Assembly (NCBI GenBank): GCA_023391315.1
Contig: JAEWBD010000086.1
Location: forward strand, 1-24,005
Direction: 5' to 3'
Length of the DNA: 24,005 nt
Source of the DNA: Bacteroidota bacterium
Lineage (GTDB): Bacteria; Bacteroidota; Bacteroidia; Chitinophagales; Chitinophagaceae
Part shown: one piece after another, positions 14,366 to 23,058 of the stretch
Numbering within the stretch: the first letter of the stretch is position 1
How the letters are laid out: every line of letters starts with the position of its first letter
The notes under the pieces: generated by a model
Seen by the model: the letters and a program-made list of their open reading frames with translations, nothing else
Databases searched by the model: none
Told to the model about the DNA's origin: nothing
Made by a program: the position numbers and the translations under genes

Positions 14366-14589
14366 TTATTGCTTAAACTATTATTCATAATCAGAATTTC
14401 AATTAGTCCAATGCTTTTAGCATTGAGATGAATAAAACCTGTTTCAATTAGTTTTAGCCAAAGTGAATCTGCTGACACTTAGACTAAAGTCTTTATGCTG
14501 AAAAGATGAAGGAACAGATGCTAATGTGCAACCGATTCGCCTACTGCATAAGAACTGTACATGTTTTGAAATAAATGAAGTTTTATTTG
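14366..14589. repeat. Intergenic stretch with direct and inverted repeats
   Basis: 224 bp with no supported gene. It holds TTTCAATTAGT twice (14397-14407 and 14442-14452), a hairpin CAATGC-TTTTA-GCATTG (14409-14425), and the inverted repeat AGACTAAAGTCT (14481-14492). The hairpin lies about 45 bp after the stop codon of the upstream gene but lacks a good T-run. The mixture looks like a degenerate mobile intergenic repeat more than a promoter. Confidence 0.35.
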
Positions 14590-16512
14590 CTATTGAATAA
14601 ACTCTTTCTTTATCCCCAGCTTTTTCATTTTAGATTTTAAAGTTGAAGGGGGGATATTTAAAATTTCTGCGGCCGCACCGGCGCCCCATATCCGGCCATT
14701 GCATTTTTTTAATATGGAGATAATATAATCCCGTTCATTCTCATGAATAGTTTTTGTATAAGCTTTCTGTGCATCGTACTGCAAATTTTCTGCGGTAAAA
14801 GGCAAAGGCATTTCTTCGATCATATTTCCTTTTGCAAGCAATACACTTCTTTCCATTAAATGTTCAAGTTCCCGAATATTACCACGCCAGCTATAAGCCA
14901 TCATGTTTTTTAAAACATTATCTGCAATACCATGTATTTTTTTGCCGGTTTTATTGTTATAATAATTCATGAAATGATAAGCGAGTGCAGGAATATCTTC
15001 TTTGCGTTCCCGCAAAGGCGGCAACTCGATGGGAAAAACATTCAGACGATAATAAAGATCCAGGCGAAAGCGTGCTTCAGCCACTTCTTTCTCCAGGTTT
15101 TTATTGGTAGCTGCAATAATGCGTACATCAATTTTTATCGTATCCTTTCCGCCGATCCTTTCTATTTCTTTTTCCTGCAGAACCCTTAATAATTTCACCT
15201 GCAATTCAAGCGGCATTTCACCAATCTCGTCCAATAAGATAGTTCCTCCGTTAGCCTTTTCAAACTTGCCGATGCGCTTATCAAGTGCTCCTGTAAAAGC
15301 GCCTTTTTCATGGCCAAATAATTCAGATTCAATCAGTGTTGCAGGCAATGCCGCACAATTCACTTTTATAAAAGGTTTGCTTTTTCTGTTTGATAAATTA
15401 TGGATACAATCGGCAATTTTTTCTTTGCCCGTACCGCTTTCACCCAATATTAAAACTGAAGTATCGGAAGGCGCAACCTGCGCAACATGATCTAATACAT
15501 TTAAAAGAAGCGGGCTTTTACCAATGATGCCTTCACATTTTTTTACAGTTTCAGCATCTGCAATTTTATTCGCCTTATGCTGAACCTTGTTTTTGTTATT
15601 CAACATTATTTCAATGCTGTTTATGAGCAGCATTTGTGCATTCTCAAATAAATTAATATGGCTTGCATTATAGGCATCTGGTATTTTACTGTATAAACAA
15701 AAGCTGAAAGGCTTGCCATTTAAAATAAACATCGGCATTTCAAGGTGCGACTTTAACTGGAAAGTTTCAGCGAATAATTTTCTTAATGAAGGTTGTCGGC
15801 AAATGTTATTAAAATCGTTATTGTTGTACACCGTTGCAGTACTTTCCTTTGGGCTATCTGATTGTAATGCGATAAGCTCCTGTAAATTTTTTCCGGTGAT
15901 AGCCATCAATTCATTTAAACCAATTTGCTGATATTCATTAAACCCAATTCTCAAAAAGCAAGTGCCGTGAAAAGAAGGCTGCCCAATATTATCAAAGCCT
16001 GCTGCCATGTAATCAAAGGGAATATACTTCTGTAAAGTTGTTGCAATTTTTAAGAGCGCCTCGTTCAGGTTTGTTGATGTGCCTGCAATATTTTTGATTT
16101 CTTTTTTCAACTCAACTTCCTGTTTATATTTTGATTCCAGGCTATGCTTGTAACGGTAGCGTGCAATTTCAAGCGTAACAAGCAAATCTTTTTCCCTAAA
16201 GGGTTTCACTAAAAAACCATAAGGTTCGGTAGTCTTAGCTTCATTCAAAATATCTTCATTTGAATTAGCTGATAAATACACGAAAGGAATATTAACGGCT
16301 GCTAACTGCTTAGCCAGGTCTATACCTGTTTGCTTGCCCTTTAAAAAAATATCAAGCAACACAAAATCGGGCTTTTCTTTCTGCATCATTTCCAAAGCCT
16401 GCACCACGGAACGTGCTATGCCTGTAACATTATAGCCCGCCTGTGTAAGCATAAGCCGCAAATAATCAGCTTCTACAAACTGATCTTCAACAATCAATAT
16501 TTTTTCTTTCAT
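14590..16512 (-). CDS. Sigma54-dependent response regulator (REC-GAF-like-AAA+-HTH)
   Basis: 640 residues. The receiver domain spans 3-118, with the phosphorylation site D54 ([10 protein letters not shown]), acidic pair E9-D10, S81 and K103 (FLVKPF). Residues about 140-305 form a GAF-like sensing domain ([16 protein letters not shown]...). The AAA+ domain spans about 325-560: Walker A GESGTGKE (357-364), GAFTGA (404-409), Walker [10 protein letters not shown] (424-432) and the family stretch [21 protein letters not shown] (split 481-501). The C-terminal Fis-type helix-turn-helix (about 608-635, [20 protein letters not shown]) binds DNA. Intact GAFTGA means it should remodel RNA polymerase-sigma54. 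Encoded 120 bp downstream of the sensor kinase on the same strand and almost certainly its partner. The divergent hydrolase cluster is a candidate target, but I found no exact -24/-12 element there. Confidence 0.93.
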   Translation of the reverse strand: MKEKILIVEDQFVEADYLRLMLTQAGYNVTGIARSVVQALEMMQKEKPDFVLLDIFLKGKQTGIDLAKQLAAVNIPFVYLSANSNEDILNEAKTTEPYGFLVKPFREKDLLVTLEIARYRYKHSLESKYKQEVELKKEIKNIAGTSTNLNEALLKIATTLQKYIPFDYMAAGFDNIGQPSFHGTCFLRIGFNEYQQIGLNELMAITGKNLQELIALQSDSPKESTATVYNNNDFNNICRQPSLRKLFAETFQLKSHLEMPMFILNGKPFSFCLYSKIPDAYNASHINLFENAQMLLINSIEIMLNNKNKVQHKANKIADAETVKKCEGIIGKSPLLLNVLDHVAQVAPSDTSVLILGESGTGKEKIADCIHNLSNRKSKPFIKVNCAALPATLIESELFGHEKGAFTGALDKRIGKFEKANGGTILLDEIGEMPLELQVKLLRVLQEKEIERIGGKDTIKIDVRIIAATNKNLEKEVAEARFRLDLYYRLNVFPIELPPLRERKEDIPALAYHFMNYYNNKTGKKIHGIADNVLKNMMAYSWRGNIRELEHLMERSVLLAKGNMIEEMPLPFTAENLQYDAQKAYTKTIHENERDYIISILKKCNGRIWGAGAAAEILNIPPSTLKSKMKKLGIKKEFIQ

Positions 16513-16632
16513 ATTGCTTATTATTTAAACATTTTTTATGTACCTGGCTGCATTGCAGCTATTAAACTTTTGTTGTGTCACTCCCTTGTACTTTTAGTAA
16601 TTCTATTCAGCCATTACAAACAGTTTAAATGG

Positions 16633-18858
16633 TTATCCGTCGTATATAAATTCAACAACTATTGTTGTTCCGTTATTACCGGTTACTGTAAATTTTCCAT
16701 CAATATCTTCACTCAATCCACGCATCAGTTTCATACCCATTGACCGTGCATTTACATCATCAAAATTTTGCGGTAATCCAATGCCGTTATCACTAATACT
16801 TAAGAGTAAATTATTTCCCTGTATATGTTTCAATGTAATATTGATAATACCGTTCTTATTACCGGGGAAAGCATATTTAATGGCGTTGGTGATAGCTTCA
16901 TTCAATATCAATCCCAGCGGCATGCAGTACGAAAGGTTTAATTCAACCGGTTCAACCTGCAAATTAAACAGCAAAGATTTTGGTGTATTAAAACAATCAC
17001 GTAAATAATCTGTAAGCTCATGAATATAACCCGGCATATTGATAGCTGATAAATTTTCTGACTGATATAATTTTTGATGAATAAGCGACATGGCATGAAC
17101 GCGGTTACGGCTTTCATTCATTGCTTTGATTGCTTCATTGGTTTTTAAATACTCGGCTTGTGCCGCCAGTAAACCGGAAACTGTATGAAAATTATTTTTT
17201 ACACGGTGGTGTATTTCTTTTACCAGCCATTCTTTTTCTGTAACCAGGTGCTGCAGCGCAATATTATTCTTTTCAATTTCTTTTTGCTGCGCTTTTAATT
17301 TTTTATTTGCGCGTTGCTTTATATAGGAATTATTAATCAGTAACCCTGTTATAACAAGCAATAACAAAGCAACTCCAACAACCCAGTTGCGGGTTATATT
17401 TGCCTGTGTTAGTTTGTCGTGCTGCGATTTACTTTCATTCTCAAGCAGTTTAATGTCCTGGTTCTTTTTTTCAGATTCAAATTCTATCTGCAATTGCGCA
17501 ATATGCTTATTTGTTGTTTCATTCAACAACGAATCACTTAAAGCCTTGTATTGCTGGTAATGCGATATGGCAGAAATATAATTCCCTTGTATAGAATCCA
17601 GCTTAAACCATAACAAATGATTTTTATATAATTCCAGCGGGCTTTCAATTTTTTTATAAAGGCTATCGGTTTCGGCAAGATGCTTACGGGCAAGTTCATA
17701 TTGGTGTGTTGCCAGATAAAATTCTGTTACAGGATATTGCGCCTCACTTTGGTCTGGTTCATACTTATCAAGCTTTTTCGAAATTGCCAGTAACTGATTG
17801 CAATATTTTTCAGCTTGGCTGTATTGCTTTAAAGCATTGTAGGTAATTAAAAAACTTGCCGTTATATATAAATTCGAATAGATGTCTTCTGACGGATATT
17901 TTTGTTGCGCCTGCTTTAAAATGGCAAGCGCATCCTGCGGTTTGTTTAATGCTATTAATGTTCTTGAAATCTTCGATAGCAGCAGGTCAATCGTTTCTGT
18001 GTTGTCGTATTTTTTTGCAACGTATAATGCTTTTTGAAAATAATCATAAGCAGCATCATATTTTTTCATAGCGCTGTAGGTTGAACCTATACGATTGTAA
18101 ATAGTTGCTAATTGAATGGTAGTATCATTAACGGTTGATGCAGCTTTTACTGCGAGCAAACCATATTTTAAGGCCTGTTCGTTATTGCCGGTTATACCAT
18201 ATACAACGCCTAAAAGGTCGTAGATACCTTCAAGATTAGGATGCTTAATAGCCTGGTATAGCTGTAAGGAACGATGCAGGACTGATAAAGCCTTTACATA
18301 CTGTCCTTCTAATTGCAACAAATCTCCCAGCTCTTTTAAAATATCAGCTTCTTTTAATTTACTTCCGGATTTTTGAAATGCCGGCAAAGCAAGCTGTTCT
18401 ACAATGCGTATCCTTTCTGCCAATTCATTGCTGTTATTGATTGAATAATAACCTGAAACATCATAATAGGCATAACCTAATTCAAGATAACAACTGTTTG
18501 CTTTAAAGATGTCAATTGCTTTGTCGGCAAATTGCCTGCCTTCAGCAGCTTTGTCTTGCGCGTGAAGAATTTTGGCAATCTGTTCATAACTGTTTCCTAA
18601 GCCTTTTTGATAATTCAGTTTTTTACTGAGCCTTTCCATGGCGTGTCCATACAACAAAGCGCTGTCAAAATTTTTATCGGGTGGGTAAAAAAAATAGTGT
18701 TCGCTTAATTGCAGCAGCAGGTTTGCCTTCGCTGTATCTTCTTTACTTTTTTGTAATTGCAATAACAGGTCAGCAACATTATAATGCGGTTGCTGCGCAA
18801 CAGCTGCAGAAGGCATAAATACGGCTGTTATTATGAGATAAATAATTAATCTTCGCAT
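16633..18858 (-). CDS. TPR-containing sensor histidine kinase (HisKA_2 family)
   Basis: 741 residues. A signal peptide (1-21, ...SAAVAQ) leads into a long periplasmic sensor part with tetratricopeptide repeats (about 40-440; clear copies include ATIYNRIGSTYSAMKKYDAA at 251-270). A coiled coil at about 450-485 and one transmembrane helix (491-509) follow. The cytoplasmic part has a HisKA_2 dimerisation domain with the phospho-acceptor EIHHRVKNNFH (548-558; His550 or His551) and a HATPase_c domain with the N box NEAITNAIKYAFPG (653-666) and G1 box DNGIGLP (690-696). It autophosphorylates and passes the phosphate to a receiver domain, here presumably the sigma54-type regulator encoded next. The input signal is unknown; TPR sensors usually bind a partner protein or peptide. 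Confidence 0.93.
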   Translation of the reverse strand: MRRLIIYLIITAVFMPSAAVAQQPHYNVADLLLQLQKSKEDTAKANLLLQLSEHYFFYPPDKNFDSALLYGHAMERLSKKLNYQKGLGNSYEQIAKILHAQDKAAEGRQFADKAIDIFKANSCYLELGYAYYDVSGYYSINNSNELAERIRIVEQLALPAFQKSGSKLKEADILKELGDLLQLEGQYVKALSVLHRSLQLYQAIKHPNLEGIYDLLGVVYGITGNNEQALKYGLLAVKAASTVNDTTIQLATIYNRIGSTYSAMKKYDAAYDYFQKALYVAKKYDNTETIDLLLSKISRTLIALNKPQDALAILKQAQQKYPSEDIYSNLYITASFLITYNALKQYSQAEKYCNQLLAISKKLDKYEPDQSEAQYPVTEFYLATHQYELARKHLAETDSLYKKIESPLELYKNHLLWFKLDSIQGNYISAISHYQQYKALSDSLLNETTNKHIAQLQIEFESEKKNQDIKLLENESKSQHDKLTQANITRNWVVGVALLLLVITGLLINNSYIKQRANKKLKAQQKEIEKNNIALQHLVTEKEWLVKEIHHRVKNNFHTVSGLLAAQAEYLKTNEAIKAMNESRNRVHAMSLIHQKLYQSENLSAINMPGYIHELTDYLRDCFNTPKSLLFNLQVEPVELNLSYCMPLGLILNEAITNAIKYAFPGNKNGIINITLKHIQGNNLLLSISDNGIGLPQNFDDVNARSMGMKLMRGLSEDIDGKFTVTGNNGTTIVVEFIYDG

Positions 18859-19171
18859 GTGTTACAAATCAAATGCATACAAGGTGCCTGGTATTTTATA
18901 GTTGATAGATAAGTACAAAAAAACTTTTCAGTTATAATCTTTTCGCTCACTGTACTCGTAACAATGGCATAAATTAATCATTCTTTGCTTTTGAAATTGC
19001 ATTTTTTCTAAAAACCATCCAAGCCACTTTATTTCGTGGTATTCATTTCATTACCGCGATATCTCACGGTGTATTTATAACCTCGTTTTATTAAGTGTTT
19101 GATTGGCATCTATTTAAGCTGATGGCATTCTGTTTGGCATTACGATATCCAATATCAATAAAAAATCATTC
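18859..19171. other. 313-bp divergent control region between sensor kinase and hydrolase cluster
   Basis: No gene seen. TGGCAT occurs at 18965-18970, 19104-19109, 19123-19128 and 19135-19140. Three of these lie within 37 bp, close to the first hydrolase start codon and in the same orientation. ACCG...CGGT at 19052-19069 is a small inverted repeat. A sigma54-like GG/GC arrangement exists around 19123-19137 but with 11 rather than 10 bp between the dinucleotides. No clear TTTG/TAnnTTTG promoter was found in either direction. Confidence 0.4.
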
Positions 19172-19954
19172 ATGAAAAATGATTCTTCAAAAACAGTCGT
19201 TTTTATCACAGGCGCTTTTGTGCACCACAGTTGCTGGGATGAGTGGAAGAAATATTTTGAAAGTAAAGGCTACAATACAGCTGCCCAGCCATGGCCTCAT
19301 AAAAATGCACCTGCTGAAACGTTGCGCAACAGCCATCCCAATCCAGAGATTGCCGCTAACAGGTTACCGGCTTTAACCGATCATTACGCAGCCATTGTAA
19401 AAGCATTGCCCGAAAAGCCCATATTGATCGGGCACTCAATCGGCGGGCTTATTGTGCAGCTTTTATTGCAAAGAGGATTAGGTGCTGCAGGCGTTGCCAT
19501 TCATTCGGTTCCGCCGCAGGGCATTTTCACTTTTAAATTTTCATTTTTAAAAGCAGGCTGGGGGCCACTTGGTTTTTTTACTTCAGTCAAAAAATCATTT
19601 TTGATGTCTTATAAACAATGGCAATACGCTTTTACAAATGGAATGGATTGCGATGAACAGAAAGACGCTTACTACAAGTTTCTTATACCCGAATCAAAAC
19701 TGATTGTAAGAGATACTATAACAAGTGCTGCAAAAGTAAATTTTGAAAATCCACATGCACCATTGCTGCTTACGTCAGGCAGCGACGACCACACTATTCC
19801 TGCATCACTTAACTACGCTAATTATAAAAAATATAAGCGCAGCAATTCAATTACGGAATATAAAGAATTTGACGGGCGTAATCATTTTGTTTTAGGGCAG
19901 GTTACCTGGAAAGAAGATGCGGATTATATACTGAATTGGCTTAATCAACTGTAA
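19172..19954 (+). CDS. Alpha/beta hydrolase (serine nucleophile)
   Basis: 260 residues, no signal peptide. The fold starts with VVFITGAFVHHSCWDEW (oxyanion region). The nucleophile elbow is GHSIGG with Ser89, the acid is probably Asp205 or Asp206 (SGSDDHTIP), and the His is H238 (GRNHFVLG). It fits the broad esterase/lysophospholipase-like or carboxylesterase families; the substrate cannot be told. A lid-like insertion lies around 115-175 (FKFSFLKAGWGPLGFF...). First gene of a plus-strand run of five genes with gaps of only 36-47 bp, and divergent from the sensor kinase. Note that the second gene encodes another Ser-nucleophile hydrolase of a different subgroup. Confidence 0.85.
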   Translation: MKNDSSKTVVFITGAFVHHSCWDEWKKYFESKGYNTAAQPWPHKNAPAETLRNSHPNPEIAANRLPALTDHYAAIVKALPEKPILIGHSIGGLIVQLLLQRGLGAAGVAIHSVPPQGIFTFKFSFLKAGWGPLGFFTSVKKSFLMSYKQWQYAFTNGMDCDEQKDAYYKFLIPESKLIVRDTITSAAKVNFENPHAPLLLTSGSDDHTIPASLNYANYKKYKRSNSITEYKEFDGRNHFVLGQVTWKEDADYILNWLNQL

Positions 19955-19990
19955 TTAAATTCTTCTTCATATCTAACTAAAAACACAACA

Positions 19991-20692
19991 ATGAAAAGCA
20001 ACAACCGGATCAAAAAAAATATTGTGATTGTGCACGGCGCTTTTGCCGATGCTTCAGGATGGGAAGCCATTTTCAACATTCTAAAAAACGATGGCTATAA
20101 TGTAACGCTGGTACAAAATCCTCTTACCTCACTTGAAGATGATGTAGCAGTAACAGAACGTGCGCTTGAAAAGCAAGATGGACTTGTTGTTTTGGTAGGC
20201 CACTCATGGGGCGGGTCTGTAATAACACAAGCCGGTGTTTCTGATAAGGTTGCGGTGCTTGTGTTTGTGGCTGCATTTGTTCCAGAAATTGGAGAGTCAA
20301 CATTAGGGCTTGCAACATCTGAAGCGCCTGCACCTGAAAATGGCATTCTTCCACCGGATGATAATGGATTTATTTACTATGATAAAGCAAAATTCCATGC
20401 AGGTTTTGCGGCTGATGTTAATAGTGAAAAAGCAGATTTTATGTATGCTTCACAAGGGCCTATTGCTGCCAAAGCATTTACTACGCCGCTTACACAGGCA
20501 GCATGGAAAACGAAGCCTTCTTATGCTATAGTTGCCACAGAAGATAAGAGTATAAACCCATCACTTGAACGAATGATGTATAAAAGGGCCGGCGCTGTTG
20601 TAACGGAGCTTAGCGGCAGTCATGTACTATTTATTAGCAAAGCCAAAGAAGTTGCTGCCGTTATTGATGCTGCTGCAAAAGGGAATAAATAA
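19991..20692 (+). CDS. Alpha/beta hydrolase (EstC/salicylate-esterase-like)
   Basis: 233 residues, cytoplasmic. It begins IVIVHGAFADASGWEAI, the hallmark of the small EstC / plant methyl-salicylate-esterase-like hydrolases. The nucleophile elbow is GHSWGG with Ser72, the acid is probably D185 (VATEDKSINP), and the His is H211 (SGSHVLFIS). Members of this group hydrolyse small esters, often with aromatic or macrocyclic alcohol or acid parts, and are frequently found in Bacteroidota next to detoxification genes. It follows the first hydrolase by 36 bp. Substrate unknown. Confidence 0.87.
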   Translation: MKSNNRIKKNIVIVHGAFADASGWEAIFNILKNDGYNVTLVQNPLTSLEDDVAVTERALEKQDGLVVLVGHSWGGSVITQAGVSDKVAVLVFVAAFVPEIGESTLGLATSEAPAPENGILPPDDNGFIYYDKAKFHAGFAADVNSEKADFMYASQGPIAAKAFTTPLTQAAWKTKPSYAIVATEDKSINPSLERMMYKRAGAVVTELSGSHVLFISKAKEVAAVIDAAAKGNK

Positions 20693-20731
20693 AATCAAAT
20701 CACAAACCATTCACTTAAACAAAATTTATTT

Positions 20732-21709
20732 ATGTATAAGTTTAAAATGCTTACTGTTATTACGGTTGCAATGTTTGCAATTGCATGTAATACTAATGAG
20801 AAAAAACCTGAAGCAATAAATGATACAACTGCAATAAATAGTAATAACGCTGTTGAAATTCAGCCTGCAATGCCGCCATCAAACTTTAAAAGCACAATGG
20901 CTAATGTAAATGGCATCAACATTCATTATGTGGTTGGCGGAAGTGGCGAACCGTTATTATTAATTCACGGCTTTGGACAAAACTGGTATATGTGGAACCG
21001 TTTGCTGCCGGAGCTTTCAAAACATTTCACTGTTATTGCGCCTGATTTACCCGGGCTTGGCGAAAGCGATAAACCCGACAGCGGTTATACAAAAAAACAA
21101 TTAGCGCAAGATCTCCACGCATTAATGCAGCAGCTTGGTTTTAAAAGCGAATATGTGGTTGGCCATGATATTGGTTTAATGGTGGCGTATGCTTATGCGG
21201 CTCAGTTTGGTGAGGAAGTAAAAAAAGTGGCTTTGCTTGATGCTTTATTGCCCGGAGTAGAACCTGTTTGGAGCCAGGTAAAAGCACAGGCATGGTGGTT
21301 TGGTTTTTTTGGATGGAATACATCAGCCAGCATTGTTCAAGGTAAAGAAAAAGAGTTTTTAACGGGCTTCTGGCCGGTTGTGGGCCATAAAGAAAATGCT
21401 TTTACACAAGATGAAATCAATGAATTTGTAAGGGCATATTCAACACCTAAATCAACCTATGGCGCTTTTCACTGGTTTGCTGCATTTCCGCAGGATGCTT
21501 TGGATAACAAACAGCTTATGCAGCATAAATTAAAAATGCCTTTACTGGCAATGGGCGGTGAATACAGCGGTAGTTTTTTACCGGATCATTGCAGGCTGGT
21601 TGCAAATAATGTAACAGCATCAGTCATTAAAGGTTCCGGGCATTGGATGGTGCAGGAAAATACAGAACAGGTGCAGCATGATTTGCTGGCATTTCTGCTT
21701 GCTAAATAA
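20732..21709 (+). CDS. Cif-like epoxide hydrolase lipoprotein (alpha/beta hydrolase with Asp nucleophile)
   Basis: 325 residues. The lipobox FAIAC with Cys19 makes it a lipoprotein with a roughly 35-residue linker rich in Asn, Thr and Glu. The catalytic domain starts around 55: HGFGQNWYMW (79-88), then VIAPDLPGLGESD (101-113), and the nucleophile elbow GHDIG with Asp146 in place of Ser. That Asp is diagnostic of epoxide hydrolases and haloalkane/haloacetate dehalogenases. The His is H304 (SGHWMVQE). The stretches HGFGQ, VIAPDLPGLG, HDIG and GHW closely resemble the secreted Pseudomonas epoxide hydrolase Cif as I remember it. Cif's active-site His (H177) appears to be Trp (W189) here; the Tyr may be Y236. 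Third gene of the hydrolase run. Confidence 0.85.
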   Translation: MYKFKMLTVITVAMFAIACNTNEKKPEAINDTTAINSNNAVEIQPAMPPSNFKSTMANVNGINIHYVVGGSGEPLLLIHGFGQNWYMWNRLLPELSKHFTVIAPDLPGLGESDKPDSGYTKKQLAQDLHALMQQLGFKSEYVVGHDIGLMVAYAYAAQFGEEVKKVALLDALLPGVEPVWSQVKAQAWWFGFFGWNTSASIVQGKEKEFLTGFWPVVGHKENAFTQDEINEFVRAYSTPKSTYGAFHWFAAFPQDALDNKQLMQHKLKMPLLAMGGEYSGSFLPDHCRLVANNVTASVIKGSGHWMVQENTEQVQHDLLAFLLAK

Positions 21710-21747
21710 GTTAAAAAAATTATTCATCAATTAAATCATTTTAAAAA

Positions 21748-22365
21748 ATGAGCAGCCTCTCTATTCGCGACCAGTTAAATGATCATTTGCTTACGCCACA
21801 AAATGCCGCAGTTTTAATTATAGATTTTCAACCAATACAGGTTTATTCGATTAACTCTATGAACAGAACCGAATTGGTTAGAAATATTTCCATTGTGGCG
21901 CGGTTAGCTGTAAGCTATAATATGCCTTTAGTGCTTTCAACTGTAAATGTAAAAACGGGCATCAACAGCGAAACAATTCCGCAGCTTCGGCAGGTTTTAA
22001 AAGATGTGCCTTCTTATGACAGAACAACCATAAATGCATGGGAAGACGAAGAATTTAATGAAGCGGTAAAAGTTACGGGCAGAAAAAAATTAATTATAAC
22101 AGCACTGTGGACAGAAGTATGCCTTGCCTTTCCTGCACTTGATGCTTTGCAAGAAGGTTATGATGTATATGCTGTTGTTGATGCAGTTGGCGGCACTTCT
22201 TTAATTGCCCATGAAACAGCTTTAAGAAGAATTGAACAGGCCGGTGCAAAACTCGTAAGCGTTGCACAATTAGCCTGTGAACTGCAGCGTGACTGGAACC
22301 GGCATGATACTGTAAATAACATGGTTAATGCGCTTACTGAAGTTGGAGCTTTTTTGCATTTTTAA
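21748..22365 (+). CDS. Isochorismatase-like cysteine hydrolase (YcaC-type)
   Basis: 205 residues, cytoplasmic. The family core is visible: the catalytic Asp26 in AVLIIDFQP, and the nucleophile Cys125 in ITALWTEVCLAFPALDALQEG, including the cis-peptide region before it. DRTTINAWED (91-100) and VVDAVGGTS are typical of the YcaC subgroup. Isochorismatase-like hydrolases act on amides or vinyl ethers; YcaC has no settled substrate. It is 38 bp downstream of the Cif-like gene, in the same direction, and is the only enzyme of the run that is not an alpha/beta hydrolase. Confidence 0.87.
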   Translation: MSSLSIRDQLNDHLLTPQNAAVLIIDFQPIQVYSINSMNRTELVRNISIVARLAVSYNMPLVLSTVNVKTGINSETIPQLRQVLKDVPSYDRTTINAWEDEEFNEAVKVTGRKKLIITALWTEVCLAFPALDALQEGYDVYAVVDAVGGTSLIAHETALRRIEQAGAKLVSVAQLACELQRDWNRHDTVNNMVNALTEVGAFLHF

Positions 22366-22412
22366 AATATACATCTACTATAAACACATTATAATCCTTC
22401 AATAAAACATTT

Positions 22413-22916
22413 ATGAAATCAATTTTATTTTATTTCAGGTTAAGCGCTGCACTTCTAGTGATTAATTCAGTTAATTCAAGTGCACAATCAGACAGCGGCC
22501 AGCTAAGAATGACACAGCAGGAGATTATTAATACAAAATCATCCGGCGGCACATCTGCTCCGGGGTCTTCTAATTTAAGTGCTGTGCAGGTGATTGTTAT
22601 TCACGGCGATCCCTCGAAACCCGGGCTTTATACCATCTTATTAAAAGTAGCGCCGAATACAAAAATCCCTGCGCACCTGCATCCTGATGACAGGATAGGG
22701 ACCGTGGTTTCAGGCACGTGGTATTTTGGTTATGGCGATAAGTTTGATGAGCGTAAATTAAAAAAGTTACCTGTCGGCAGCGTGTATTCCGAAATTCCCG
22801 ATCAAAATCATTTTGCAATGACGAAGCGTGAACCTGTAATTGTTGAAATAACAGGCTATGGCGCTTCAGGCGTAACATACGTAAACGCCGATGATGACCC
22901 ATTAAAACAGAAATAA
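22413..22916 (+). CDS. Secreted cupin-domain protein
   Basis: 167 residues with a signal peptide of about 24 residues (...NSVNSSAQ). A single cupin domain spans about 55-150: motif 1 PAHLHPDDRIGTVVSG has H88 and H90 but Arg94 where the usual third ligand Glu would be, and motif 2 GSVYSEIPDQNHFAM has H133. Three His ligands are enough for metal binding in many cupins. The closest style is the small periplasmic cupins annotated as cupin or DUF4437-like proteins. Last gene of the hydrolase run (47-bp gap). It may be an isomerase, a dioxygenase-like enzyme or a non-enzymatic binding protein. Confidence 0.82.
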   Translation: MKSILFYFRLSAALLVINSVNSSAQSDSGQLRMTQQEIINTKSSGGTSAPGSSNLSAVQVIVIHGDPSKPGLYTILLKVAPNTKIPAHLHPDDRIGTVVSGTWYFGYGDKFDERKLKKLPVGSVYSEIPDQNHFAMTKREPVIVEITGYGASGVTYVNADDDPLKQK

Positions 22917-23058
22917 TGAACAAAGCGGTTATCATTTTATTAATCATAACACGACGAAATATCTTCTGCGAATTATCATTTGATATATAACTAAAGTTGT
23001 GGTTTATGTATTGACTTCATTTGTTTAAACAGGCAGCTTTGTTTTGAAAAATCATTTT
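22917..23058 (+). other. Intergenic stretch after the hydrolase cluster
   Basis: 142 A+T-rich bases with no gene that I can support. There is no strong hairpin with a T-run, so the operon end is not marked by an obvious intrinsic terminator. Short TTTG-rich pieces near 23025-23045 could belong to a promoter of the next small gene but do not match the consensus well. Confidence 0.3.

Noticed and set aside
19123..19138. Sigma54 -24/-12 promoter before the hydrolase cluster
   Set aside because: The GG and GC dinucleotides are 11 bp apart instead of 10 and the flanks fit poorly; kept only as a possible regulator array.
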